Shown: in pieces, positions 17,069-24,820 of the stretch
Layout: each line of letters begins with the position of its first letter
How positions within the stretch are numbered: position 1 is the first letter of the stretch
Made by a program: the position numbers and the translations under genes
The notes under the pieces: generated by a model
What the model saw: only the letters and a program-made list of their open reading frames with translations
Database searches by the model: none
Told to the model about the DNA's origin: nothing
NCBI RefSeq assembly: GCF_000293805.1
Contig: NZ_AMBZ01000022.1
Coordinates: 1 to 64,000, forward strand
Direction: 5' to 3'
Source of the DNA: Paenibacillus alvei DSM 29
Lineage (GTDB): Bacteria > Bacillota > Bacilli > Paenibacillales > Paenibacillaceae
DNA length: 64,000 bases

Positions 17069-17607
17069 CAGTAAAGCATGAATCTTTATATAAGACAAAA
17101 TGGGTCGAACTGATGCAACGCACTTCGGATGAAGATGGTACATACATCTACATTCGTGAGCCATGGTTGATTAATGGCAAAGCTATCTCAGTTCTTCCAC
17201 TCCGCAGGGACGAATCAGGATATATTCAATTCCTTCTTCGTGGCGAAATGGCTGAAAAACCTGTCTTTGGAACAGTTAAAGGCGGTATGGACAAAGAAAG
17301 CGAAACACCTCGCCAATGTGCAGTTCGTGAACTGCTTGAAGAGGCTGGATACATTGCAGATGAAACTCAAATGATTCCACTAGGAAAGGTTAGAACATCG
17401 AAGCTGAATACTACTGAAATGTATTTGTTTGCTGTTGATGTGACAGACCTTCCTTACGAGGAACCAAAAGGCGATGGCACAGCAAATGAAGCAAATGCTT
17501 ACTGCCAATGGGTTTCTGAGCGTGACGCAATTGGATACGAAGACCCTGTGATTCATACATCGATGTTGCGCTTTTATAATTGGGTCAATGAAGAAGGAGA
17601 AATGTAA
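17065..17607 (+). CDS. Nudix hydrolase (ADP-ribose pyrophosphatase-like)
   Basis: Complete Nudix box from GGMDKESE through REL LEEAGY (G-x5-E-x7-REUxEExGU) near residues 73-96. 180 aa. It overlaps nadM by four bases. Related Nudix enzymes split ADP-ribose or NAD(H)-type dinucleotides, and some organisms fuse them to NadM, so this one likely recycles ADP-ribose or damaged dinucleotides within the NAD pathway. The substrate is an inference. Confidence 0.85.
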   Translation: MTVKHESLYKTKWVELMQRTSDEDGTYIYIREPWLINGKAISVLPLRRDESGYIQFLLRGEMAEKPVFGTVKGGMDKESETPRQCAVRELLEEAGYIADETQMIPLGKVRTSKLNTTEMYLFAVDVTDLPYEEPKGDGTANEANAYCQWVSERDAIGYEDPVIHTSMLRFYNWVNEEGEM

Positions 17608-17865
17608 ATGGGAATCGTGCTAGGTATTGTAGGTATCGTCGCAAGTATTCTGCTTGGTCTATACATGGGTGTTTATGTGTGTTTCGTTGGTGGAGCAGTT
17701 GATATTATTCATGAAATCGTTAATGCAGTCAATGGAGCAGATTTAAGTGTGTTAGCGATCTTGTGGGGAATTGTGAAGATGAGTATTTCTGGATTGGTTG
17801 GATGGATTTCCTTCTACGTGTTATTCATCCCATCAGCAGTTGTACTAGGACTCAAAAGCAAGTAA
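17608..17865 (+). CDS. Small membrane protein, two or three TM segments
   Basis: 85 aa, hydrophobic segments at about residues 3-30, 43-62 and 64-82. It begins one base after the Nudix stop with AAGGAGA inside that gene. Unknown function; possibly a membrane partner of the NAD operon. Confidence 0.6.
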   Translation: MGIVLGIVGIVASILLGLYMGVYVCFVGGAVDIIHEIVNAVNGADLSVLAILWGIVKMSISGLVGWISFYVLFIPSAVVLGLKSK

Positions 17866-17908
17866 TCGTAATCATACAAAAAATAACTAATCGAATGGGG
17901 AATGTAAA

Positions 17909-18259
17909 ATGACAAAGGTATACGCTAACGAGGTAGGACACTTAATTATTGATGGTGAATTGGTAGATTTGATTTTGACGCTGAAACTCTTGCAACGCCA
18001 AAATGAAATGGTTTATCGTGCGGCTCTCAAAGAATTGAGCAATCAAGTGCGTGAAGAACTTGGAATCGACAATCTAATTAGCCTTATGATTGTTGACGAA
18101 GTTACTGTTGGAGTTCTTGTGTACAACATCATGGCTGGACACAACGATGTTTATATACAGGGGGAAGATGAGCGTGGAACGTATATGGCTTTCGGTGTAG
18201 AGGAAGTCGAAGAAGTCGAGTGCGGAGATTGCCTATGCTCATGCCTATGGGAGAATTAA
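17909..18259 (+). CDS. Hypothetical protein with Cys-rich tail
   Basis: 116 aa. A helical middle (LILTLKLLQRQNEMVYRAAL) and a tail CGDCLCSC that could bind a metal. Site AATGGGGAATG. Not recognised. Confidence 0.55.
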   Translation: MTKVYANEVGHLIIDGELVDLILTLKLLQRQNEMVYRAALKELSNQVREELGIDNLISLMIVDEVTVGVLVYNIMAGHNDVYIQGEDERGTYMAFGVEEVEEVECGDCLCSCLWEN

Positions 18260-18292
18260 TCTGATTTTATAAAAATGCGGTATTGAAACACC

Positions 18293-18327
18293 TGAGAAAA
18301 TCACATTTTAGAGGTGTGGTTTTCTCA
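18293..18327 (+). other. Long hairpin in intergenic region
   Basis: TGAGAAAATCACA, nine-base loop, TGTGGTTTTCTCA: 13 pairs with one G-U. No U-run follows, so it may be an RNA stability or processing element rather than a terminator. Confidence 0.55.
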
Positions 18328-18367
18328 ATAAAACTGCGATTCTATTTAGAGTTAGAGGAGAGGTTTG

Positions 18368-18589
18368 ATGAGAGTGGTAATCAGTCAAGCACATAATCAA
18401 AATGGTATCGTAATCAACGCAAATGATAAGGTTGTTTTCCGTAGTGGAAAAAAGATAGAAATTCCCTCGTATATCAGAGGAAACAATATCACTAATATTA
18501 ACGGAAAAATTTATATTGATGGGTATGAGTTATTACCTAACGGGAAATGGAAAAGAACACTGAAAGCAATGTGGCACAAATTATTTTAG
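18368..18589 (+). CDS. Hypothetical protein, 73 aa
   Basis: Starts at ATG 18368 after TAGAGGAGAGG. Beta-rich N-terminal part (GIVINANDKVVFRSGKKIEI) and a basic C terminus (KWKRTLKAMWHKLF). Not recognised. Confidence 0.55.
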   Translation: MRVVISQAHNQNGIVINANDKVVFRSGKKIEIPSYIRGNNITNINGKIYIDGYELLPNGKWKRTLKAMWHKLF

Positions 18590-18607
18590 AATGGTGGGAG
18601 AAATAGA

Positions 18608-19428
18608 GTGAACAAAAATACTTGCCAATCATTCTGAAAGAGCAAGCAGAGATACTTGAAGCTAGTGGTTATACTGTAGCATTTATAGGTATCTATGGCT
18701 CTCAAAACTACGGATTGGATTTACATACAGAGGAATATCAGTCTGACATTGATATGAAAGCTATTATAGTTCCAACGTTAGACAATCTGATTCGAAATAG
18801 TAAGCCTGTTTCTACTGTGGTGGATACGAAGTGGGGTCAATGTGATGTGAAGGATATTAGAGTGTTTTTCGGAACTCTACTAAAAGCAAATCCATCGTTC
18901 ATCGAAATTCTGTATACAGACTACTATTACGTAAATCCCAAATTTGAAGTGGAGTTTAATCAAATACTCTCGCTCAGAGATGAACTTATGGAAGCTTTGT
19001 CTCCACAATTCATGAAGGCAATGTATGGAATGATGTGCGAGAAGGCGAAAGCAATGTGTCATCCATATCCATCAATCGCACATAAGATTGAGAAGTATGG
19101 ATACGATGGGAAACAATTATCACATGCGTATAGGTTGCTTGTGATGATTGATGAATATTTCAACAAGAAGAAGCCATTGAAAGAATGTTTCTGTCCTAGC
19201 GGTCATACAAAGGGCATCATCATAGAATTTAAGCTTAATAAAATTCCGCTAGAAATTGCTAAAGAAAGAATCGACGTATTTTTAGAAGATGGAAAGAAGG
19301 AAAGAGATAAATATCTCTCTAGCGTTGATATTAGCAAAATCGACTTTTCTATCAAAGATCGTTTCCTGATGTTATCGCAAGAAATTATCAAAAACAAAAT
19401 CATTGAGGAAGTACAGAGAGGGCGATAA
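18608..19428 (+). CDS. Nucleotidyltransferase-superfamily protein (start affected by one-base shift)
   Basis: Pol-beta-like core: IYGSQNYGLDLHTEEYQSDID (GS motif followed by DxD-type SDIDMK), so a DNA-polymerase-beta/YcgL-type nucleotidyltransferase. The open frame begins at TTG 18622 without a ribosome site. A GTG at 18608 with GGTGGGAGAAATAGA upstream is one base out of phase; adding an A to the A5 run at 18613-18618 would give MNKKYLPIIL and a 273-aa protein. Substrate unknown (nucleotide transfer to protein, RNA or a small molecule). Confidence 0.7.
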
Positions 19429-19431
19429 AAC

Positions 19432-19590
19432 ATGAATGAACAACAACTTCGTGAAATGCAGGAAAGCATAGTAAGACAGATTGGACACAAGGTTGATGTA
19501 TATTACAACGAAAATAGTGGGGTTGTTGGGGTGTTTCATCATAACACGCCACCTACACCAGCAACGCTAATTCAACTAATTCATTGCTAG
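19432..19590 (+). CDS. Hypothetical protein, 52 aa
   Basis: ATG 19432 after GAGAGGGCGATAAAAC, TAG at 19588. N-terminal helix (NEQQLREMQESIVRQIGH) and a Pro/Thr-containing tail. Not recognised. Confidence 0.55.
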   Translation: MNEQQLREMQESIVRQIGHKVDVYYNENSGVVGVFHHNTPPTPATLIQLIHC

Positions 19591-19603
19591 GAGAGTGGGA
19601 AAC

Positions 19604-19903
19604 ATGGCTGAACGTAAGTTATTGCTTGTTAAGGTTACTGAATCTGATGGTGTTACGGCGAAGGTAGCAAAACCAGAACAGAATTTTTCTTATGACGAAA
19701 TTATCAATCAAACATTCGTTGAGTGCTATGAACCAGAATTGGGATATAGCGCGGCTTTTGCGCCTACATCTCCTAATGTTCTTAATGGACGAATCCTCAG
19801 TACATCAATCGTACATGGCATTGAATGCGATGAGGATGTTTGGATTGATACGCTTGTTATTACAACTATGAATACAATTTACTTCTTTGAAGTAATCGAA
19901 TAG
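19604..19903 (+). CDS. Hypothetical protein, 99 aa
   Basis: ATG 19604 preceded by AGGAGAGTGGG. A mostly beta-strand prediction by eye (LLLVKVTESDGVTAKV, DTLVITTMNTIYFFEVIE). Not recognised. Confidence 0.55.
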   Translation: MAERKLLLVKVTESDGVTAKVAKPEQNFSYDEIINQTFVECYEPELGYSAAFAPTSPNVLNGRILSTSIVHGIECDEDVWIDTLVITTMNTIYFFEVIE

Positions 19904-19914
19904 GAGCGAAAACA

Positions 19915-20365
19915 ATGACAATCAAACAACGATTGACTGATGCAATGAAGGAAAGCTATGCGCAATAAAGATAAGGTAACTCTGACAACTGTTCGCATGG
20001 TCATTGACCGAGTTCAGAAGAAAGAGAAGGAAATGCTTCGTGAACTATCTGAGGAAGAAGTTATGCAAGTGCTTCAAACATTCAAGAAGCAGACTGACGA
20101 AGAGATGGATGCATTCAAGAGCGTGAACAACCATGAGAAGGTTGCAGAACTTCTTGTCAGCAAGAAGTTCGTTGAATCCTTCCTTCCTCAACAAATGAGC
20201 GAGATTGAAATTAGAAATCTTGTCATCAACGCAATTGAAAGCATGTATAGTGTCGGAAGAACACCGAATAAAGGATCGGTTATGAAAGAGGTCATGCCTT
20301 TGGTTAAAGGAAAGGCTGACAACAAGCTTGTCAATCAAATCGTCACTAATCTCTTGCAATCATGA
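19915..20365 (+). CDS. YqeY/GatB-domain-like protein, frame broken by one base
   Basis: The YqeY family usually begins with a short helix, then R/NKDK and TxRM. Here ATG 19915 (site AGGAGCG) reads MTIKQRLTDAMKES and stops, while the frame open from 19958 continues MRNKDKVTLTTVRM to 20365. Removing one A from GGAAAGCT at about 19949-19951 joins them as AMKEAMRNKDK into 149 aa, the normal family length. YqeY-like proteins resemble the tRNA-binding domain of GatB; their role in phages is unknown. Confidence 0.65.
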
Positions 20366-20571
20366 TGACATTGAGAGAACAATATCTCGCTGAAAGCAAG
20401 AGCGTGAAGGATTGTGTCAAATGGCTGAATAAGCGCATCAAGGAGAAAAAGGAAAACGTTTCTTATGATTACTATTCTCCCGATAATGCAATCATCGAAG
20501 AGATGGTGAATATAAAAATTGGCTTGGAGAAATACGCAAAGAAGCTGAAACATATGGCTAACGAGGTGTGA
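20362..20571 (+). CDS. Hypothetical protein, 69 aa
   Basis: Overlaps the YqeY-like stop (ATGA). Highly charged and helical, with Lys-rich RIKEKKENV. Not recognised. Confidence 0.5.
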   Translation: MMTLREQYLAESKSVKDCVKWLNKRIKEKKENVSYDYYSPDNAIIEEMVNIKIGLEKYAKKLKHMANEV

Positions 20572-20573
20572 GC

Positions 20574-20726
20574 ATGTTCTGGAAAAAGAAGAAGCCTTGT
20601 GAACATGAATGGACGATAGTTAAAGTCGGAAGTGGTTACTATTCTGAAATCTACTGTCCTAAATGCAACTGTAGCATGAACGTTCGGAAGAGTGAAGCAG
20701 ATTCCTATGTAAAAAATCAAAGCTAA
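20574..20726 (+). CDS. Small zinc-ribbon-like protein, 50 aa
   Basis: ATG 20574 after ACGAGGTGTG. It has CEHEW near the start and CPKCNC later, a possible zinc ribbon. Short phage proteins of this kind are common and of unknown role. Confidence 0.55.
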   Translation: MFWKKKKPCEHEWTIVKVGSGYYSEIYCPKCNCSMNVRKSEADSYVKNQS

Positions 20727-20772
20727 GAAAAGAATATCTCGAAAAAATCAAAGAAGAGAGTAGGGATACAAC

Positions 20773-20973
20773 ATGAGTATTCAAGTTCCTGTTGAAGTAA
20801 CGAATTGTGACCAGTGTCCTTATGCAGAAGCTCGTAAGGTATGGACTGCTGATTCATGGGAAGATGTTCGGGCAATCAAGTGCAAACAGCTTGGAAGAGA
20901 CGTTTACGAATACTTGGACTGGTATGATAAGTCACCTGTACCAGATGAATGTCCATTCAAAAGAAAGGGTTGA
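20773..20973 (+). CDS. Hypothetical Cys-containing protein, 66 aa
   Basis: Cysteines CDQCP, KCKQ and ECPFK suggest metal binding. Site GAGAGTAGGG. Confidence 0.55.
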   Translation: MSIQVPVEVTNCDQCPYAEARKVWTADSWEDVRAIKCKQLGRDVYEYLDWYDKSPVPDECPFKRKG

Positions 20974-20977
20974 TCGT

Positions 20978-21193
20978 ATGAGTCAAGTAAGTCAAGCGGA
21001 TATTGAGCAAGTTATTGAACGTATCAAGAGAGGTTATGACCCAGAGGTTTGCGGATTTACAGCAGAAAGATCGCGTGGTAATTCCAACGATGTATTTGAA
21101 GATGGACACGATGCAGGATATTCTATGGCTTTATATGAGATAGGTAAGATGCTTGGCATCGACCTACCAGAACCAGATGAACCAGAGTATTAA
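20978..21193 (+). CDS. Hypothetical protein, 71 aa
   Basis: ATG 20978 follows AAAGGGTTGATCGT. A longer upstream reading frame overlaps the previous gene and was not used. Ends DLPEPDEPEY. Confidence 0.5.
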   Translation: MSQVSQADIEQVIERIKRGYDPEVCGFTAERSRGNSNDVFEDGHDAGYSMALYEIGKMLGIDLPEPDEPEY

Positions 21194-21219
21194 TTAAAGT
21201 AAAGGGAGTTGGATTGCTT

Positions 21220-21438
21220 ATGAGCGCATATGCAACGATTTATCTACGAATTGATGAAGGCAAGTATAAGACAAATGAGGGTATCTTTACTTTCCGCAAT
21301 GACTTGAAGGAAGTATATGGATTACAAGCCAATCCGAAGTTTGATCTGTTGTTCAGCATATCTTGGGAACAAGGACACGCACATGGTTTGACAGATGTTC
21401 TTGGTGTGTTTAATGACCTTGTAGAACTGGTTCGATAA
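21220..21438 (+). CDS. Hypothetical protein, 72 aa
   Basis: ATG 21220 after AAAGGGAGTTGGATTGCTT; no known domain. It contains SWEQGHAHGLTDVLGVFNDL. Confidence 0.5.
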   Translation: MSAYATIYLRIDEGKYKTNEGIFTFRNDLKEVYGLQANPKFDLLFSISWEQGHAHGLTDVLGVFNDLVELVR

Positions 21439-21446
21439 AACAAAAA

Positions 21447-21460
21447 TGCTAAAGAAAGTA
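21447..21460 (+). repeat. 14-base dispersed motif copy before DNA ligase
   Basis: TGCTAAAGAAAGTA, perfect, immediately followed by the ligase ribosome site TTGGAGG. Confidence 0.75.
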
Positions 21461-21474
21461 TTGGAGGAAAATGG

Positions 21475-22767
21475 ATGCAGAATATTATTGATGTATTCAA
21501 GCAAATCAAGGAAACATCGAGCAGAACAGGTAAAGAAGCCATCCTTAAAGCCAATAAGGATAATGAAGAGTTTCGTTTTATTCTCAAATTTCTTTATAAC
21601 CCATTCGATCTGACTGGTATCGGAAAAAAGAAACTACAGAAGTTCGATGATTTTATTGCAGAGGAAGAAATTGTTGAAGAGTTTACAGATGTATTTGATC
21701 TTATCAGATGGTTACGTTGGAACAAAACTGGTTCAGATGAAGTTGTTAAGGCAGTTGCAAACTTTATAAATGAACATGATGGAGAGGTTCGTGACTTCCT
21801 GAAAGAAGTTATTACGAAGTCATATAAGTGCGGAATTACCGCTGGAACTATAAATAAAGTTTATAACAAAGGAACAATCCCTGATTTTGCTGTACTTCTA
21901 GCGAAGGCGTACAAAGATCATGGACACAAGCTTAAAGGACGATTCTTCATCACATTAAAGCTTGATGGCATCCGTTGTGTTGCTATCAAGAAAGATGGTG
22001 TTGTTCAGTTCTATACTCGACAAGGACAACCAATTGATGAACTGATTGACATCGAAGAAGAGATTGCGAAAAAGTTCCCTGACAACTTTGTTCTCGATGG
22101 AGAATTGTTGCTTGAAAATCCGAAAGGATTGCCAAGCGATGAGCTGTTCCGAGCTACACAGAAAGTTGTTCGTAAAGATGGCATAAAACAAAACTTGGAG
22201 TTTAATGTCTTTGATGGTCTTCCACTAGAAGAGTTTTTGGAAGGTAAATCCAAGTTGAAGTATGAAGCAAGACGTAATGAAATCGAAGACATATTCACTT
22301 ATGCAAGACCACAGTTTATTCGTCAATTGCCTGTTCTCTATGTTGGCGAAGACAAAGAGCAAATCAGCATCATCCTGCAAGATGTGGTTGCTAAAGGTCA
22401 TGAAGGACTCATGATTAACACCGCTAATGGTTTCTACGTAACTAAACGTTCTGATGTGCTGTTAAAGGTCAAGGAAATGCACTCAGTTGATCTGAAAGTC
22501 GTTGGTTATGAGGAAGGTAGCGGTAAATATACAGGCACTCTTGGGGCGCTTATTGTGGATTACAAGGGCTACGAAGTCAAAGTAGGATCTGGATTCACTG
22601 ATGCAGATCGCAACATCATCTGGAATAAGATGTTGGATTCCATCGTTGGTCAAATCGTCGAAGTGCAGTACTTCGAGGAATCTACAAATCAGGATGGCGG
22701 TATCTCTCTACGATTCCCTGTATATTTGCGGATTAGAGATGATAAAGATGAGGTAAGTTTGCACTAA
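21475..22767 (+). CDS. ATP-dependent DNA ligase
   Basis: Seals nicks at the phage fork. Motif I KLDGIRCV (AMP-accepting Lys) near residues 162-169, motif III-like NFVLDGELLL, motif IV HEGLMI, motif V LLKVK. 430 aa, typical of phage ligases with a small N-terminal helical domain. SPbeta carries the related ligase YoqV. One base overlaps the next start. Confidence 0.88.
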   Translation: MQNIIDVFKQIKETSSRTGKEAILKANKDNEEFRFILKFLYNPFDLTGIGKKKLQKFDDFIAEEEIVEEFTDVFDLIRWLRWNKTGSDEVVKAVANFINEHDGEVRDFLKEVITKSYKCGITAGTINKVYNKGTIPDFAVLLAKAYKDHGHKLKGRFFITLKLDGIRCVAIKKDGVVQFYTRQGQPIDELIDIEEEIAKKFPDNFVLDGELLLENPKGLPSDELFRATQKVVRKDGIKQNLEFNVFDGLPLEEFLEGKSKLKYEARRNEIEDIFTYARPQFIRQLPVLYVGEDKEQISIILQDVVAKGHEGLMINTANGFYVTKRSDVLLKVKEMHSVDLKVVGYEEGSGKYTGTLGALIVDYKGYEVKVGSGFTDADRNIIWNKMLDSIVGQIVEVQYFEESTNQDGGISLRFPVYLRIRDDKDEVSLH

Positions 22768-22964
22768 TGAAAGCAGAGGTACGTAAAGAGCGTTTGAAAC
22801 TACTGAGAGAGATTGACCGCATCGAGGAAGCATGTAACGGCTGTAGGACACGCGCACACTTCAATAACTTGAAGGATGCTACTGGTTTATGCAATGCTTG
22901 TAAGGCTTGTCCCGTTGGTCAAGAGTTGTCGCAATACGGTAATAAGCTGTTAAACCTGTTATAA
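22767..22964 (+). CDS. Small zinc-finger-like protein
   Basis: 65 aa with CNGC and CNACKAC cysteine clusters that could bind zinc, after a Lys/Arg-rich helix. Overlaps the ligase stop (ATGA-like coupling). Confidence 0.6.
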   Translation: MKAEVRKERLKLLREIDRIEEACNGCRTRAHFNNLKDATGLCNACKACPVGQELSQYGNKLLNLL

Positions 22965-22967
22965 AAC

Positions 22968-23073
22968 TTCATACCTATGCTAAAGAAAGTATTTACTTTA
23001 TATAGCAACAATGATAAGATAGTAAAGTAAGAAAGAAACACATCAGATAACGGCATAGATGCCAAAGAAAGTA
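22968..23073 (+). promoter_or_regulatory. dUTPase upstream region with two 14-base motif copies
   Basis: Perfect copies at 22978-22991 (TGCTAAAGAAAGTA) and 23060-23073 (TGCCAAAGAAAGTA) 82 bases apart. The first has a weak promoter context (TTCATA, then TATTTA). The second is followed by TATAAA. This is the only region with two perfect copies in one intergenic gap. Confidence 0.6.
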
Positions 23074-23094
23074 TAAATAATGGAGGAATGATTA

Positions 23095-23829
23095 ATGCAG
23101 AAACGAACGACAGACAAGCGGTACTATAAGGTGGATGAAATGGTTTGGGTCAAATCTGAGAGCACCCTTGGGGTAATCAAGGAATTGAACATCAAGCCTG
23201 ACGAAAACATCTACGAAGCAATCGTAGAAATCAAAACAGAAGAACAATGTACTTCGACTCTGAAAGTCAATCTATGGGAGATTGATAAGAATAAGAAGGC
23301 TCAGTTCAAAGGGAAGCCGAAGGCTGTTGCGACTACCGCAAAGAAACCAACGATTCTATTTGCGAAAGTAGCCGATGATGCAATCATTCCATCCAAGCTA
23401 GAAGAGAATGCTGGATATGATATCTACGCTAACTTCGAGCAAGAATTTATTACATTTGCTCCACATGAGACGAAATTAGTTCCTACAGGTATCGCGTCCA
23501 GCGTGACGAAAGAATATGCGCTAATCGCAAAGGAACGTGGCTCTACGGGTAGTAAGGGAATGGGATTACGAGCAGGAGTAGTTGACTCTGGTTATCGTGG
23601 TGAAATCTTCATTGGTCTGACCAATGAGAACGACAAGACTCTAGTTATCGCTAAGAATCCTGAACTGTTCAATGCAGAAAAGAGTATAGTGTATCCTTAC
23701 ACGAAGGCGATTGCTCAACTGCTTCTTGTACCAGTTATTGATGCAAACGTTAAGGAAATTCCTTATGAACAGCTTAAAGCAATCCCGTCCGTTCGCGGAA
23801 AAGGTAAAATCGGTTCTTCTGGAAAGTAA
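23095..23829 (+). CDS. dut: dUTPase with N-terminal extension
   Basis: Hydrolyses dUTP to dUMP. The five motifs are present: AGYDIYA, ERGSTGSKG, GVVDSGYRGEI, KAIAQLLL and the C-terminal RGKGKIGSSGK. About 90 extra residues at the N terminus (KVDEMVWVKSESTLGVIKEL) look like a small SH3-like domain and are unusual for trimeric dUTPases. ATG 23095 follows TGGAGGAATG. Confidence 0.88.
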   Translation: MQKRTTDKRYYKVDEMVWVKSESTLGVIKELNIKPDENIYEAIVEIKTEEQCTSTLKVNLWEIDKNKKAQFKGKPKAVATTAKKPTILFAKVADDAIIPSKLEENAGYDIYANFEQEFITFAPHETKLVPTGIASSVTKEYALIAKERGSTGSKGMGLRAGVVDSGYRGEIFIGLTNENDKTLVIAKNPELFNAEKSIVYPYTKAIAQLLLVPVIDANVKEIPYEQLKAIPSVRGKGKIGSSGK

Positions 23830-23836
23830 GCACCGA

Positions 23837-23850
23837 TGCCAAAGAAAGTA
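23837..23850 (+). repeat. 14-base dispersed motif copy after dut
   Basis: TGCCAAAGAAAGTA, perfect, followed by a hairpin AGGGGAG-gaaa-CTCCCCT (23857-23874). Confidence 0.75.
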
Positions 23851-23900
23851 CTGCATAGGGGAGGAAACTCCCCTTCAAGATAAAGTATGAGGTGATTAAA

Positions 23901-24206
23901 TTGTCCACAGCGACGATTACGAGAAAAACGCAAAGAGACTCGTATCACGTTATCAAGAAGACATTAGGTGAAAGACAATCACAAGTATTTAGTGAATTGT
24001 GTGAAGTGTCCAGCGAAGGGATTACTGCTAGTGAATTAGCGCTTCGTATGTGGGAAAAAGGATGCTTTGCTATGCCAGATCGCAACAATGTACATCCACG
24101 ATTGACTGAACTTGTTGAACTTAGGCTGGTTGGAATTATTGGAAAGCGAAGATGTAAAGTTACCAATAAAACAGTCGCAATATATCGAGTTAGGGGAGAT
24201 ATTTAA
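23901..24206 (+). CDS. Winged-helix-like DNA-binding protein
   Basis: TTG start at 23901 chosen for its GAGGTGA five bases upstream; a GTG at 23892 lies within that site. The sequence GITASELALRMWEKGC followed by RLTELVELRLVGIIGKRRC looks like a winged helix with wing residues. Possible transcription regulator of the middle genes. Confidence 0.55.
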   Translation: MSTATITRKTQRDSYHVIKKTLGERQSQVFSELCEVSSEGITASELALRMWEKGCFAMPDRNNVHPRLTELVELRLVGIIGKRRCKVTNKTVAIYRVRGDI

Positions 24207-24207
24207 A

Positions 24208-24465
24208 ATGGCGAGAGTGACAAAGAAGTCCAGAGGAAACAGATATAAGATCGACTTGAACGAAAAGGAATTGAATACATTGACGATTTCACTTGCATTG
24301 CTTGACATCCCTACGATGGAACAAGAGTTGAAAGAGCAAGGTTTACCTTACGAAAAGGCTGAGTACGATCATTTAACTCTATTCAAGACATTGACTGATG
24401 TTAATGGATTATATCGGCAAGTACAACTACCTGACGAAAATCAACAGGAGGATGAGACAGCATGA
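24208..24465 (+). CDS. Hypothetical protein, 85 aa
   Basis: ATG 24208 after AGGGGAG. Basic N terminus and acidic Gln/Glu end. It overlaps the following gene by four bases. Not recognised. Confidence 0.5.
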   Translation: MARVTKKSRGNRYKIDLNEKELNTLTISLALLDIPTMEQELKEQGLPYEKAEYDHLTLFKTLTDVNGLYRQVQLPDENQQEDETA

Positions 24466-24653
24466 AACTCTGTGGAGTATGTAAGGGCGAAGGTTACGTA
24501 AACTTTGAGGTCTGTGAAACCTGTGATGGCGAAGGAATCGACAATCGTGGAACTTTCACAGTAGGTAAGATTCAACGCCGAAGAAGCGCTGAATATGAAG
24601 TCGAACAGAAGAAAATCAAGTTCGATAAGAAGAATGCAAGCAGAAGCTTGTAG
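24462..24653 (+). CDS. DnaJ-type zinc-finger small protein
   Basis: 63 aa with two CxxCxGxG-like repeats (CGVCKGEGY, CETCDGEGI), half of a DnaJ central zinc domain, plus a basic tail. Probably a small adaptor; function unknown. Confidence 0.6.
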   Translation: MKLCGVCKGEGYVNFEVCETCDGEGIDNRGTFTVGKIQRRRSAEYEVEQKKIKFDKKNASRSL

Positions 24654-24667
24654 TTGAGGTGAAGGAT

Positions 24668-24820
24668 ATGGTGCTAGGTGCTTTATTTATCATCGCTCTT
24701 TTTCTGATCTGGTTGTTCTTGGTTGGTAGTGTGAAAGCACATGACAAGTTGGCAGATAAGGTTGAGAATTTTAAAGAAAATAACTTTAAAGACAAAAAGG
24801 AGAATGAAGAGAATGAATAA
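24668..24820 (+). CDS. Single-TM small protein
   Basis: 50 aa: TM segment at about residues 3-22 (LGALFIIALFLIWLFLVGS), then a charged tail. ATG 24668 after GGTGAAGG. It overlaps the prohibitin-like gene start, so it may be its membrane partner. Confidence 0.6.
   Translation: MVLGALFIIALFLIWLFLVGSVKAHDKLADKVENFKENNFKDKKENEENE

Noticed and set aside
19257-19270. TGCTAAAGAAAGAA in the nucleotidyltransferase gene
   Set aside because: Close match but mid-gene with no border nearby; kept out of the count.
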